NCBI GenBank assembly: GCA_022712415.1
Contig: JALAGN010000064.1
Coordinates: forward strand, 1 to 37,794
Direction of reading: 5' to 3'
DNA length: 37,794 nucleotides
Source of the DNA: Spiroplasma sp.
Lineage (GTDB): Bacteria > Bacillota_I > Bacilli_A > Mycoplasmatales > Mycoplasmataceae
In this document: in pieces, positions 25,070 to 34,065 of the stretch
Position numbering within the stretch: the first letter of the stretch is position 1
How the letters are laid out: every line of letters starts with the position of its first letter
Notes under the pieces: generated by a model
Databases searched by the model: none
The model's input: the letters and a program-made list of their open reading frames with translations, nothing else
What the model was told of the DNA's origin: nothing
Translations under genes and position numbers: made by a program

Positions 25070-25659
25070 ACAGCACTTATTACGATAAGGTAGCACAACG
25101 AAAAAAACGTGAAGACGAAGAAATGGAACGTAGTATTCGAAATCAATTTACATTTAAAGAAGATGATAAGTATTTTGATATGTCAGATCCATCATTGGGT
25201 GCTGTCTATAACGAACGTGATTATGCCAAAAACCTAGATAACGATTCACAAAATGCTTACAATAGTTATCAAAATCCACAGCAACAAACAAACAACAATA
25301 ATGAGGTTGTTCATAATAAAGCCAACGTGCAAGTTACCAACCACTTTGAAGATGACATTCCGGAGATTGAAGAGATTCAGGATTTTGAAAGCGCCATGCC
25401 AAGTGAAGTTGCGACACCCAGCAATTCAAATCCAACCGATTCTTATGCTGCTAACCTCGTCAATAGTAATATTGAAGTTAAAAAAAATGAAGACATCATT
25501 GACTTGGGACCATTAGCAGAGCAAGATGATATTTTTTCAACGCCACGTCGTGATGCTGAAATGGAAGATGACTTCCAAATTTTTGGTGAATACAAAAATA
25601 AAAAAGAAGAACGCAAAGCGTTTAAACGAGAATTAAAAAAAGTTAAACGAGGACGTTAG
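25063..25659 (+). CDS. Uncharacterised acidic protein, -1 frame part
   Basis: About 198 residues encoded after the slippery site. It begins V-L-D-S-T-Y-Y-D-K-V-A, followed by a charged helix (QRKKREDEEMERS). The first ATG is only at 25123 and has no good ribosome site, which argues against independent translation. The middle is Gln/Asn-rich (about 25255-25310). The stretch IPEIEEIQDFE resembles KDIEEIEFLE at the end of the first part, which supports one original gene. The C-terminus is basic (RKAFKRELKKVKRGR). Function unknown. ung follows directly. Confidence 0.7.
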   Translation, partial: VLDSTYYDKVAQRKKREDEEMERSIRNQFTFKEDDKYFDMSDPSLGAVYNERDYAKNLDNDSQNAYNSYQNPQQQTNNNNEVVHNKANVQVTNHFEDDIPEIEEIQDFESAMPSEVATPSNSNPTDSYAANLVNSNIEVKKNEDIIDLGPLAEQDDIFSTPRRDAEMEDDFQIFGEYKNKKEERKAFKRELKKVKRGR

Positions 25660-25662
25660 GTG

Positions 25663-26307
25663 ATGAACGGAATTCTTAATAGTTGATTGGATTTCTTAAC
25701 ACAACTTAATTTGCGTGAAACGGTCGAAACATTGCTAGACCAAGTTTACCGTGAAGAAAATGTTTTGCCACCGCGAGCTGAAGTTTTAAGTTTGTTCAAA
25801 TTAATTAATCCGCAAGATGTCCGAGTGGTCATCATTGGACAAGATCCCTATCACACACCAGGAGTCGCAAACGGAATTGCGTTCGCGACTAAAAATAGTA
25901 AAACACCACCAAGCTTAAAAAATATTTTTAAAGAACTACAAAATGATCTTGGGATTGTGCGAACTGATAATGATTTATCTGATTGAGTACGTCAAGGAGT
26001 TTTACTAATTAATTCAGTTTTTACTGTCAGAGCAGGCGAACCAAATTCGCACCAACATGTTGGATGACAAGCAATCGTCCAAAAAATTTTAAGCGGGCTA
26101 AACAAAATGAATAGTGAAATTATTTATTGTTTATGGGGAAACAACGCTAAATACTTATATAATAATTTAGAAGTAAGAAATAGAAATTGTATAATCTCAG
26201 CCCATCCTTCGCCGTTTAGTTACGCAAGAGGATTTGCCGGAAGTACGCCATTTAGTAAAATTAACAAGCTGTTAAGAATGATAGGTGGTCAAGAGATTAA
26301 ATGATAG
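25663..26307 (+). CDS. ung: Uracil-DNA glycosylase
   Basis: Removes uracil from DNA in base-excision repair. It has 214 residues, normal for family 1. The water-activating motif G-Q-D-P-Y-H is at 59-64 (catalytic Asp61), FATKNSKTPPSLKNIF is the substrate-binding Pro/Ser stretch, and H-P-S-P from His181 continues to the RGFAGSTPFSKIN segment. Four TGA codons are Trp, including the last codon before TAG 26305-26307. Start ATG 25663; GTG 25660 is possible. It begins 3 bases after the acidic protein's stop. Confidence 0.96.
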
Positions 26308-26319
26308 TGGGGTATTAGT

Positions 26320-27315
26320 ATGATTCAACAGATGAGTAAATGATTGTTGCAAGGAAATAATTTAGCTTTCGCCACAATCGGATTTGTTTTCGGGGTAATG
26401 TTTTTATACATTATTTACAATACAATGTCGTTTTACATTCTTCGTGAAAAATATCATGGGATTCGTTTTACCACAAAGAACATCGCCTACATTACAATGT
26501 TTACTGCCATTTCTGTTTCAATCACAATTGTTATTTCTTTAACAATTCCCATTACAGTTTTCCCTCCCATTCGGGTAGCCTTCGAAGGGATCATGGTTAA
26601 AATTACCGGATTTATTTTCGGACCAATCGTTGGAATTGTTGTTGGGTTAATTACCGAATTACTTGTTACCATTTTTGTGCCGTCGTTTATTCACCCGGCA
26701 TATGTTTTAGTGACCATCGCCTATGGATTTGTTTCGGGAGTTGGAGCATCATTCCTTCGTGCCGGAAAAGGAAAAGAATGAATTATCGTTATTTTAATTC
26801 ATCTCTTCGTAATTCTTTTTGGATCGTTCATGTATGTCATTATCGATGCATACGATGCAAACATTAAAGTTTTAGGATTCGAAGTGTCGCCAAAAGTTTA
26901 CCAATTCTTATTTGTGGGAATCTTGGCATCAATCTTAGTGATGGTATGGTTGATTATTATCATCGTGAAAGCTCGCGAGTATTACCGCATTAAAGCGGAA
27001 TTAAAAAATCTGGAACGTCGCAATGAAATTGTTGATTACGAAGCAGAGAAAGCAAAAATTGTTAAAGAAAATAAAAAACATGTTTTACGTTTCTTGCTAC
27101 CAATTATTTTATTTGCCACTGCCTCAGAATTTATTGTCACTACTTTAATTTCTGCTTGAGGGGATGCTGAATTCCTGGGAATTAAATCAGACGGAGGATA
27201 CTCAGCAATGATGATCGGACGTTTAGTGCAAGCTCCAATTAAAATTTTATTCAACTCATTTGTATTATTCTTTACTTATACAGCTGTTCGTCCATTAATT
27301 AAACGAGATAGATAG
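26320..27315 (+). CDS. Polytopic membrane protein, ECF-transporter S-component type
   Basis: A 331-residue integral membrane protein. The middle has the pattern of ECF-type vitamin-uptake S components: about 65-140 with ISLTIPITVFPPIRVAFEG and GFIFGPIVGIVVGLITELL, giving a substrate-binding bundle. It is longer than usual S components (about 170-220). The additions are an N-terminal membrane helix (about 15-38) and a charged cytoplasmic stretch (YYRIKAELKNLERR, about 225-260) before two more membrane segments. The ligand cannot be told from sequence; folate, riboflavin or pantothenate are general candidates. ATG 26320 precedes a TGA Trp. Neighbours ung and cysS give no functional clue. Confidence 0.7.
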
Positions 27316-27326
27316 AGGTGTTGAAA

Positions 27327-28658
27327 ATGAAATTGTTTGATAGTTTATCAAAAGAGAAAATCGAACTACCGAAATCAAATGTAAAAATTTATTCATGTGG
27401 ACCGACTGTTTACGATTTGATTCACATTGGAAATACCCGTCCGATTTTTATCGGTGATGTGATTGTGCGTGCGCTTACCGCAGCAAAAACTAACATTAAT
27501 TTTTTAATGAACATTACTGACATCGATGACAAAATTATTAACAGAGCAATCGAACATAAAACATCAGACATTGATTTGGCAAAAAAATACACCAAAAAAT
27601 TCTTGAGTGATTTGAACGATTTGCAAGTTGTGATGCCAAATAAAATTATTCCGATCTCAAGTCGGATTGATACCATTATTGATTTTATTGATGACCTGGT
27701 TAAAAATGAGTCAGCTTATTTTTCTGAAGGAAGTGTTTATTTTGAAATTGAAAAATTCAAAGATGAGTATGGAAAAATCTCACACCAAAAACTAGACGAG
27801 TTAATCGATGGTGTCCGAATTGAAAATGATCAAAATAAAAAAAGTCCTCTTGATTTTGCTTTGTGAAAAGCAACAAGTGTTGGAAGAAAATTTTTAACAA
27901 AATGATCGAGCGGTCGTCCGGGATGACACACAGAGTGTGTTGCTTTAATTGACGAATACTTTGGTGACACCATTGATATTCATATTGGAGGAACCGATTT
28001 ACGTTTTCCTCATCATGAAAACGAAAGAATTCAATTCATGGCACGCAATCAAAAAAAACTGTCAAGAATTTGATTTCATGTTGGTCACGTTTTATTTGAC
28101 GGACAAAAAATGTCAAAGTCAGTTGGGAACATAATTACGATTGACGATTTCTTAGCAGAAAATAATGTTAACGATTTACGTTACGTGATGTTGGTCAATA
28201 AATATTCACAACAAACAAATTTAACTTACGATTTAATTGCGCAAGCAAAAAAATGAAACGAACGAAACGAAAGTTTATTCCGTAAAATTAATTGAATGCT
28301 TGCCATTGATGAATTGTCGATGACTAACGATAATCCAATTGATGATGATTTTAATATAATTGATTTTCGCAAAGAAGCAATGGAAGCTTTAAACGACGAC
28401 TTGAATACTGCGAAAGCAATTTCGGTTGTTGATGCTGCCATCAAATATTTGAACAACAAAATCAAAAATGGTTTTGTTGACGAATCGTTCAACATGTTAA
28501 ATGAAGTGTTAGCAATTTTAGGATTTGATTATGAAATTAAAAATTTAGCAGCTGACGAAATTCACGAAATTAAAAAATGACAAAAATTAGTTCAAACCAA
28601 AAAATTTGAAGAAGCAGATGCGCTTCGTAAAAAACTATTGAAGAAAAAAATTATTTAA
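27327..28658 (+). CDS. cysS: Cysteinyl-tRNA synthetase
   Basis: Class I synthetase for tRNA-Cys; 443 residues. Zinc ligand Cys24, HIGN at 33-36, the zinc/substrate segment [11 protein letters not shown] with [13 protein letters not shown], and KMSKS at 261-265. TGA codons serve as Trp throughout, e.g. 27906-27908 and 28068-28070. ATG 27327 has GAGGTG upstream; GTG 27318 is also in frame but overlaps that site. It heads a Bacillus-like gene order; mrnC, next to cysS in Bacillus, is absent. Confidence 0.96.
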
Positions 28659-28676
28659 ATGTAAAGGGTGTTATAA

Positions 28677-29378
28677 ATGGAGTCAAAATATCTTGTTTAT
28701 GGTAAGAAAGTCGTTCAGCACGTTCTCGAAACCAAACCAAATTTAATTATTGAAATTTGGATTGAGGCTGGAGAGGAACGGGTGTGAGAATTTAGCATAC
28801 CAGAGAATATTAAGGTCGTTAAAAAAAATATAAGTGAAATAGATAGAGTAGCAGATGGAAATCATCAAGGGTTCGTTGCTTTTATGAAAGAATATAACTA
28901 CGTTCCTTTTGCTGAGATTGTGGATGAAGATAAAATATTGATTTTAGATCGAATTCAAGATCCCCATAATTTTGGAGCTATTATCAGAAGTGCAGCTTTA
29001 TTTGGGTACAAAAATATTTTACTGTTAGACCACAATCAATGTCCCGTGACTCCAGCCGTCGTAAAAACTTCTGCCGGAACGCTTTACGATGTCCAAATTG
29101 TACGTGTTTCAAATTTGTCAAATGCCATTAAAGCACTGCAAGAAAATAACCACTGAATCTATTCAACTTTTTTAAGTGAAGATTCACAAGAACTAAATTC
29201 AATCGAATTTACCAAAAGAAATGCAATTATAATCGGAAATGAAGGCGAAGGAATTTCGCAAAAAATTGCGAAGCAATCCGATTTTAGAATTAAAATTAAA
29301 ACCAATGACGCGATTGATTCATTAAATGCGTCGGTCGCCACAGGAGTTATTTTATTTTTTGCCACTCTAAATCAATAG
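28677..29378 (+). CDS. rlmB: 23S rRNA 2'-O-methyltransferase, TrmH/RlmB family
   Basis: SPOUT-class methyltransferase of 233 residues, expected to methylate a ribose in the 23S rRNA (G2251 in E. coli). All three SPOUT motifs are there: D-P-H-N-F-G-A-I-I-R at 95-104 (Asn98, Arg104), G-N-E-G-E-G from 187, and S-L-N-A-S from 215. Position after cysS matches yacO of Bacillus. AAAGGGTG ribosome site. The exact rRNA target is inferred from family and synteny. Confidence 0.9.
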
Positions 29379-29391
29379 AGGAGGAAAAGGT

Positions 29392-30060
29392 ATGGCTTCT
29401 AATGATAGTGCCTTTATGAAAGAAATAATTAGAACAACTATTAAAGATAACAAAATGAAAATAACACAAGATAATCTTGACGGTTTAGTCGTCACAGTTT
29501 CAGCATTCGTTCGGCAAATTGTGCAAACCAACACATTCAACAGTATTGGTGCTGAAGATTTGATGACACCAATTTGAATTGGAGTGAACGAAGGTTGCAA
29601 GGAAATCAAAAAGCATCATATTCCAATTGACAGTGGATTCATCTTCACCTGCGTCAAAAATAAAATTTTAGATGTTGTACGAAGAATGGGAACCGCAGCT
29701 AATCGGACTCTCAGTTACGCAGTGCGTAATCGTACGTACTGCGCGGTTCTAAAACCAGAGGGTGATCCGGAAGACACTTTTGATTATCAAACAACTAAAA
29801 CGCTTTCACAACGCGAAGAAGAAATGTGTCAATGAAAAATTGTTCGTCTTTGCATGGATGAACAATGACAACAAATTAGAAGTGAACGTGATCGTCAAAT
29901 TGTTGCCGCTTGATATGAAGGAGATAGTTATGCCGATATTGTTGAGAAGTTGCATATATCGTCTCGCAATGTTGCGCGGGTGCTTCAAACGTTCAAGGAA
30001 GGAACCAAAAGGAGAATCTTGGATTTTTACACTTCTATCGAAAAGCGTAAAAAAAATTAA
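29392..30060 (+). CDS. SigH-like alternative RNA polymerase sigma factor
   Basis: A 222-residue protein, close to B. subtilis SigH (218). Region 2: F-V-R at 39-41 and GAEDLMTPIWIGVNEG align with FVRAK and GADREDIVQEGMIGLYK of SigH; FIFTCVKNKILDVVRR aligns with the helix that contacts the -10 element. Region 4: SERDRQIVAAWYEGDSYADI, then a helix-turn-helix at about 178-200 (EKLHISSRNVARVLQTF), aligns with SDLERKVLVLYLDGRSYQEI of SigH. It also sits exactly at the sigH position between rlmB and rpmG-secE-nusG. Five TGA codons are Trp, so the gene looks broken under the standard code. Ribosome site GGAGG. Targets are unknown; competence or recombination genes are a guess from MG428 of M. genitalium. 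Confidence 0.82.
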
Positions 30061-30087
30061 TTTTTAATAATAAGTTAATTTATAGTT

Positions 30088-30093
30088 TATAAT
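30088..30093 (+). promoter_or_regulatory. -10 element of rpmG-secE-nusG
   Basis: TATAAT, 65 bases before rpmG. A transcript starting here would enter the hairpin 30107-30124 almost at once. Confidence 0.5.
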
Positions 30094-30106
30094 TGACTTA
30101 GATAAG

Positions 30107-30127
30107 AATAACCGCAAGGTTATTTTT
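30107..30127 (+). terminator. Terminator or attenuator before rpmG
   Basis: Perfect 7-bp stem AATAACC / GGTTATT with a GCAA loop, followed by six T. It could end the sigma-factor transcript or attenuate rpmG-secE-nusG. Confidence 0.75.
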
Positions 30128-30152
30128 TATTTGGTCGAAAGGAGAGATTGAA

Positions 30153-30311
30153 ATGCCAACAGCTTCTAAAAAAATTATCTTAGTGTGCGAAGAGTGTTTG
30201 AATCGTAATTATTCTTTTCAAAAGAGTACCCTTTCGCAGCGTAACAGACTTGAACTAAAGAAATTTTGTTCTTTTTGTAACAAACACACTATCCATAAAG
30301 AATCGAGGTAA
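30153..30311 (+). CDS. rpmG: Ribosomal protein bL33
   Basis: A 52-residue large-subunit protein. The zinc-ribbon cysteines C-x2-C appear at both ends ([10 protein letters not shown] and FCSFCNKHT), followed by the usual H-K-E-S/T-R end. The gene lies before secE, the normal place for one L33 copy in Firmicutes. Start MPTASKK with GGAGAG. The stop overlaps a following ATG as TAATG. Confidence 0.95.
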   Translation: MPTASKKIILVCEECLNRNYSFQKSTLSQRNRLELKKFCSFCNKHTIHKESR

Positions 30312-30316
30312 TGATT

Positions 30317-30754
30317 GTGAAAGAAAAAGATCCTAACAAAAAAGCTACACAAGATGACAGTGTTTTAAAAGGCAAACCAAAATTATCAAAAGCCGAAAAA
30401 GCGAAAGCGAAATTTGACAAAATTGAAGCGAAACGCGAGAAAAAAGAAAAACAAAAAGAAATCTATAAAGATTTAAAAGATGGATATAAAGAGTTTGAAT
30501 CGAAAGACAGTCGAACTAAAAGAGCAAAAGCAGCACGAGTTAAAAAAATCAAAGATAAAATTGATTACAAAATGGCGCTGCGCGAATTTCCAATTCGCTT
30601 AATTAAAGAAGTTCAAAAAGTTAGATGACCAAAACAAAAAGATCTGGGATCAAAATTGGCGTGAGTGATTGGGTTTATGCTCTCACTTGCCATCCTCTTC
30701 TACTTTGTAGACTGAGGAATCCAAGCCTTGTTTGGTGTCGCAAAAATTATTTAA
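30317..30754 (+). CDS. secE: Preprotein translocase subunit SecE with long basic N-terminus
   Basis: SecE holds the SecY channel together. This one has 145 residues; typical Gram-positive SecE has about 60. The final about 50 residues are standard: the amphipathic helix with E-V-Q-K-V-R-W-P (98-105) and one membrane span at about 115-134. The first about 95 residues are an extra, very Lys/Glu/Arg-rich stretch. Start: GTG 30317 lies 8 bases after GAGG (30305-30308); ATG 30311, which overlaps the rpmG stop, would sit only 2 bases after it. Three TGA codons are Trp. Between rpmG and nusG, as in nearly all bacteria. Confidence 0.92.
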
Positions 30755-30765
30755 TGGAGGAAACT

Positions 30766-31371
30766 ATGTCAGAATTAGAATTATTAAACGAGTTAGAAAA
30801 CTTTAAAGGTCAATGATTTGTCATTAACTGTAACAGTGGACATGAAGAAAAAATTCGCGAGGATTTAATCGAAAAAATGAACACCGGAATTTTATCGCAA
30901 TACATTTTTGATATTCGAATTTCAAAAGCACCAATTGCTGGTAAAAATGGAAAAGTAATGGACCGTAATAAATTTCCCGGATACATTTTCATTAACATGA
31001 TTATCACTGACGAAACTTGATTTACAATTCGAAACACACCAGGTGTCACTGGATTTATTGGTTCATCAGGAAAAGGGGCAAAACCTTTACCATTAACAAC
31101 TGATGAAGTTATGAAAATGTTAATGATTGGTGAAACAAAAGAAGAAAAAGTGACACCAGGTCAAACACCAAAAAAAGAAAAAAATCTTTTCAAGGCTGAG
31201 TTTGCAGAAAAAGACTTCGTGATTATTACCAACGGGGTCTTTGAAGGAAAAGAAGGTCAAGTGATGAAAATGGATTACGAGAAAGGGATTGCGATTATTA
31301 ATATCGAACTCTTTGGTCGTTATACACCATCAGAAGTTAACTTTGACGATGCCAAAAAATTAAATTATTAA
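30766..31371 (+). CDS. nusG: Transcription elongation/termination factor NusG
   Basis: Binds RNA polymerase and affects pausing and transcription-translation coupling. It has 201 residues. The NGN domain covers about 17-120 ([37 protein letters not shown]), then a linker with Lys/Pro, then a KOW domain from about 145 ([20 protein letters not shown]). Two Trp codons are TGA. GGAGG ribosome site 6 bases upstream. Follows secE directly. Confidence 0.95.
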
Positions 31372-31384
31372 TAAGGAGAATAGA

Positions 31385-31888
31385 ATGCAAAAAATCCAAA
31401 TCAAATTAAAAGATGGTAGAGTAATGAATGCTGAACTTTATCCAGAACTTGCTCCGATTTCGGTGCAAAACTTTATTAATTTAATAAATGAAAACTATTT
31501 TGCGGGACTAATTTTTCACCGTGTTATTCCTAATTTCATGATCCAAGGTGGTGGAATGAAACCGGGATTAGTGGAAAGTGGTAAAGCAAAAGAAATTAAA
31601 GGGGAATTCTCATCAAACGGATGAAAAGAAAACCTGAAATTATCACATGGTCCGGGTGTTTTATCAATGGCGCGTACGCAAGTGCCAGACTCTGCATCAA
31701 GCCAATTCTTTATTGTAACGGGAGATGCTAAATTCCTTGACGGGCAATATGCGGCATTTGGAAAATTGAGTGACGACGCTAGTTTAAAAGTGGCGATGGA
31801 TCTTCAAAATGTCCCAACTCATTCAGTGGGATTTCACGATGATGTTCCAGTGCAAGATATTGTGATTGAAACAATTCAATTAGTCTAA
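31385..31888 (+). CDS. Cyclophilin-type peptidyl-prolyl isomerase
   Basis: Catalyses proline cis-trans isomerisation in protein folding. It has 167 residues, single-domain and without a signal peptide, so cytoplasmic. The active-site segment is [13 protein letters not shown] (catalytic Arg46), followed by [17 protein letters not shown] and [12 protein letters not shown]. It lies between nusG and rplK, where no isomerase is found in Bacillus, and a terminator after it splits the operon. AAGGAG ribosome site. Confidence 0.92.
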
Positions 31889-31892
31889 TTGT

Positions 31893-31916
31893 AAAACACC
31901 TGCGCGGTGTTTTTTA
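31893..31916 (+). terminator. Terminator after the cyclophilin gene
   Basis: Perfect 8-bp stem AAAACACC / GGTGTTTT with a TGCGC loop and T run. Separates secE-nusG-isomerase from rplK-rplA. Confidence 0.88.
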
Positions 31917-31945
31917 TTTTTCCTCACACGAGAATCCAAAAACTG

Positions 31946-31954
31946 TGTTATGAT
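31946..31954 (+). promoter_or_regulatory. Extended -10 promoter of rplK-rplA
   Basis: TGTTATGAT: a -10 TATGAT with TGn extension, 82 bases before rplK. No clear -35. Confidence 0.5.
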
Positions 31955-31973
31955 TATTTATGGCCGATTTTTA

Positions 31974-32008
31974 TTGTGGAAGATTTTAATTAATCGCTTG
32001 GACCACAA
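31974..32008 (+). promoter_or_regulatory. Hairpin in the rplK leader, possible L1 binding site
   Basis: TTGTGG (31974-31979) pairs with CCACAA (32003-32008), with an inner AAG/CTT step. It lies 18 bases before the GGAGG ribosome site of rplK. In E. coli and others L1 represses its own rplK-rplA mRNA through a leader hairpin; assignment here is inference. Confidence 0.4.
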
Positions 32009-32036
32009 CGAAACATTCAATAGAGGAGGTGTTATC

Positions 32037-32465
32037 GTGGCAAAAAAAATCACACGTATTGCAAAATTAGAATTTATGGCTATGCAAGCTAAACCAGGTG
32101 CAGAATTAGCTTCACTTGGTATTAATATGCCTCAATTCACACAACAATTTAATGACGCCACTAAAGACAGAGCAGGTGAAGTAGTTCCTGTTGTTATTAC
32201 AGCTTATGATGATAAATCATTTGATTTCGAATTAAAAACTACTCCCGCAGCATTTTTACTAAAAAAAGCAGCGGGCATCCAAAAAGGAGCACATAAATCA
32301 GGGACCGAAGTTGTCGCAACTATTTCTGCGGATAAAATCAAAGAAATTGCTGAGTACAAAATGGCTGATTTAAATGCAACAACAATTGAAGCAGCAATGA
32401 GAATTATCGAAGGTACCGCAAGAAACATGGGTATCAAAGTAGAAGGAATGCCTGAGGTTAAATAG
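32037..32465 (+). CDS. rplK: Ribosomal protein uL11
   Basis: Part of the GTPase-associated centre of the 50S subunit. It has 142 residues, normal. [21 protein letters not shown] at the start; the proline-containing switch region ([17 protein letters not shown]) and C-terminal RNA-binding domain ([12 protein letters not shown]) are complete. The GTG at 32037, 8 bases after AGAGGAGGTG, is the correct start; an upstream ATG at 31950 is in frame but lies in the promoter. Translates with rplA, 2 bases downstream. Confidence 0.97.
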   Translation: MAKKITRIAKLEFMAMQAKPGAELASLGINMPQFTQQFNDATKDRAGEVVPVVITAYDDKSFDFELKTTPAAFLLKKAAGIQKGAHKSGTEVVATISADKIKEIAEYKMADLNATTIEAAMRIIEGTARNMGIKVEGMPEVK

Positions 32466-32467
32466 TT

Positions 32468-33154
32468 ATGGCTAAAATTTCAAAAAAATTAAAAGTCGCA
32501 TACGGTAAAGTTGATCACAATCAAACTTACGTAATTGCGGAAGCTGTTAAACTTGCAAAAGATACCTCAGTTGCTAAATTCGACGCAACAATCGATGTTG
32601 CCTTCAATCTAAACGTTGACCCTCGTCATGCGGATCAACAAATTCGTGGAGCAGTTGTGCTTCCTGCCGGAACCGGTAAAACACAAAAAGTATTAGTTTT
32701 AACTAAAACAAAAGCAGCTGACGCTGAAGCAGCGGGAGCTGACTATGTTGGAGCCGTTGAATTAATTCAAAAAATTCAAAAAGAAAACTGATTTGATTTT
32801 GATGTTATTATTGCCACACCAGAAATGATGGCAGAACTAGGAAAAATTGGGAAAATCTTAGGTCCGAAAGGATTAATGCCGAACCCAAAAACTGGAACTG
32901 TTACTATGGATGTTAAAAAAGCAATTGATGACGTTAAAAAAGGGAAAGTTGAATATCGTACTGATAAAGAAGGAAATGTTCACTCAGTGATTGGGAAAGC
33001 ATCTTTCAAACCAGAAGATTTGATTGCCAACTACAACACTTTATTAGATGTAATCAAAAAAGCAAAACCACAATCAGTTAAAGGAACTTATATTAAAAAC
33101 ATTTCAATTTCAGCCACAATGGGGCCGGGAATTAAAATTACAATTGAAAACTAA
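32468..33154 (+). CDS. rplA: Ribosomal protein uL1
   Basis: L1 stalk protein that helps E-site tRNA release and can repress its own operon. It has 228 residues, normal. Domain II has [14 protein letters not shown] and the final GPGIKI segment. One Trp is TGA at 32789-32791. It follows rplK after 2 bases; an intrinsic terminator follows. Confidence 0.97.
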
Positions 33155-33162
33155 TCTTTCAA

Positions 33163-33187
33163 AAATTCGCAAAAGCGGATTTTTTTT
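33163..33187 (+). terminator. Terminator of rplK-rplA
   Basis: 8-bp stem AAATTCGC / GCGGATTT (one G-U pair) with AAAA loop and T run. Confidence 0.82.
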
Positions 33188-33200
33188 ATCCCAAAAACGA

Positions 33201-33206
33201 TATAAT
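33201..33206 (+). promoter_or_regulatory. -10 element of the HAD phosphatase gene
   Basis: TATAAT, 25 bases before the ATG and just after the rplA terminator, so the gene has its own promoter. Confidence 0.55.
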
Positions 33207-33230
33207 ACTCGTGTCAAAGGAGTGTTAGTT

Positions 33231-34019
33231 ATGAAATGGTGATTTTCAGATTATGATGGAACAATTAATGTAAATCATAACGATATTATTGAACAACAGG
33301 ATTTAGAATTTATCAACGAATGAATTGATGACGGCAATAAATTGGTGATTGCGACGGGGCGAATGAACCATGAAATTTTGGGAGTCTTAAAACAAAATGC
33401 CATCCCATTTGATTATTTAGTGATGAACAACGGGGCTTGCGTGTATGACAAAAGTAATAACTTAATTAGTCATTTAACCATCCCAATGGCAGCACGCAAA
33501 GAAATTGTTGCGATCTTAACGGAATGAAAAGAGCGCTTCGCTATGTCTTATTGTATTGAAAATACAAGAACGGATCTGACAAGTGTTTATACGAAAGAAA
33601 TTGAGGAGAGCGAGTTTTTAAGACAATATGCTCCACATCACAATAATTTTGAAGCCGGAATTAAAGACATTGAAACCAACAAGGATTTAAACATTATTTA
33701 TTTCTATGTTAATAAAGGTGATATCGAAGAGATTAAAAATCGCTTCCACGCTATTCCTGGTTTAAAAGCGGTGCGAACAGTGGCAAATGTCATTGAAGTG
33801 ATGAACGCCGATGTTTCAAAAGCACATGGAATCAAAATTATTGAGGACATGCATAACTTAGATAATGCAAATATTTTCACAAGCGGTGATGGCGAAAATG
33901 ACATCGAAATGTTGGCGCACACCAAACATTCATTCGCGATGGACACCGCAGATGATGTGGTGAAAAAAACTGCTAGTCACGTGATCGCACGCGTGCGAGA
34001 CATTAAAAAATATTTGTAA
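33231..34019 (+). CDS. HAD-superfamily phosphatase, Cof type
   Basis: A 262-residue hydrolase. Motif I is D-Y-D-G-T at 7-11 (nucleophile Asp7), motif II VIATGR, and motif IV G-D-G-E-N-D at 219-224. The C2-type cap between motifs II and III is that of Cof/YidA-like sugar-phosphate and nucleotide phosphatases; the substrate is not predictable. Codons 3 and 4 are TGG and TGA, both Trp. It has its own promoter and lies between rplA and rplJ, which are adjacent in most bacteria. AAGGAGTG ribosome site. Confidence 0.9.
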
Positions 34020-34029
34020 GCAAAAAGTC

Positions 34030-34059
34030 TTGTTGCTAATTTAGAAAATATGTTATTAT
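34030..34059 (+). promoter_or_regulatory. Promoter of rplJ-rplL
   Basis: TTGTTG (34030-34035) and TATTAT (34054-34059) with 18-base spacing. A start near 34066 would give a leader of about 157 bases. Confidence 0.65.
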
Positions 34060-34065
34060 ATATGT

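Noticed and set aside
29762-30067. Plus-strand 101-residue frame inside the sigma-factor gene
   Set aside because: The frame that reads the sigma region 4 helix-turn-helix is the other one; this is a shadow.
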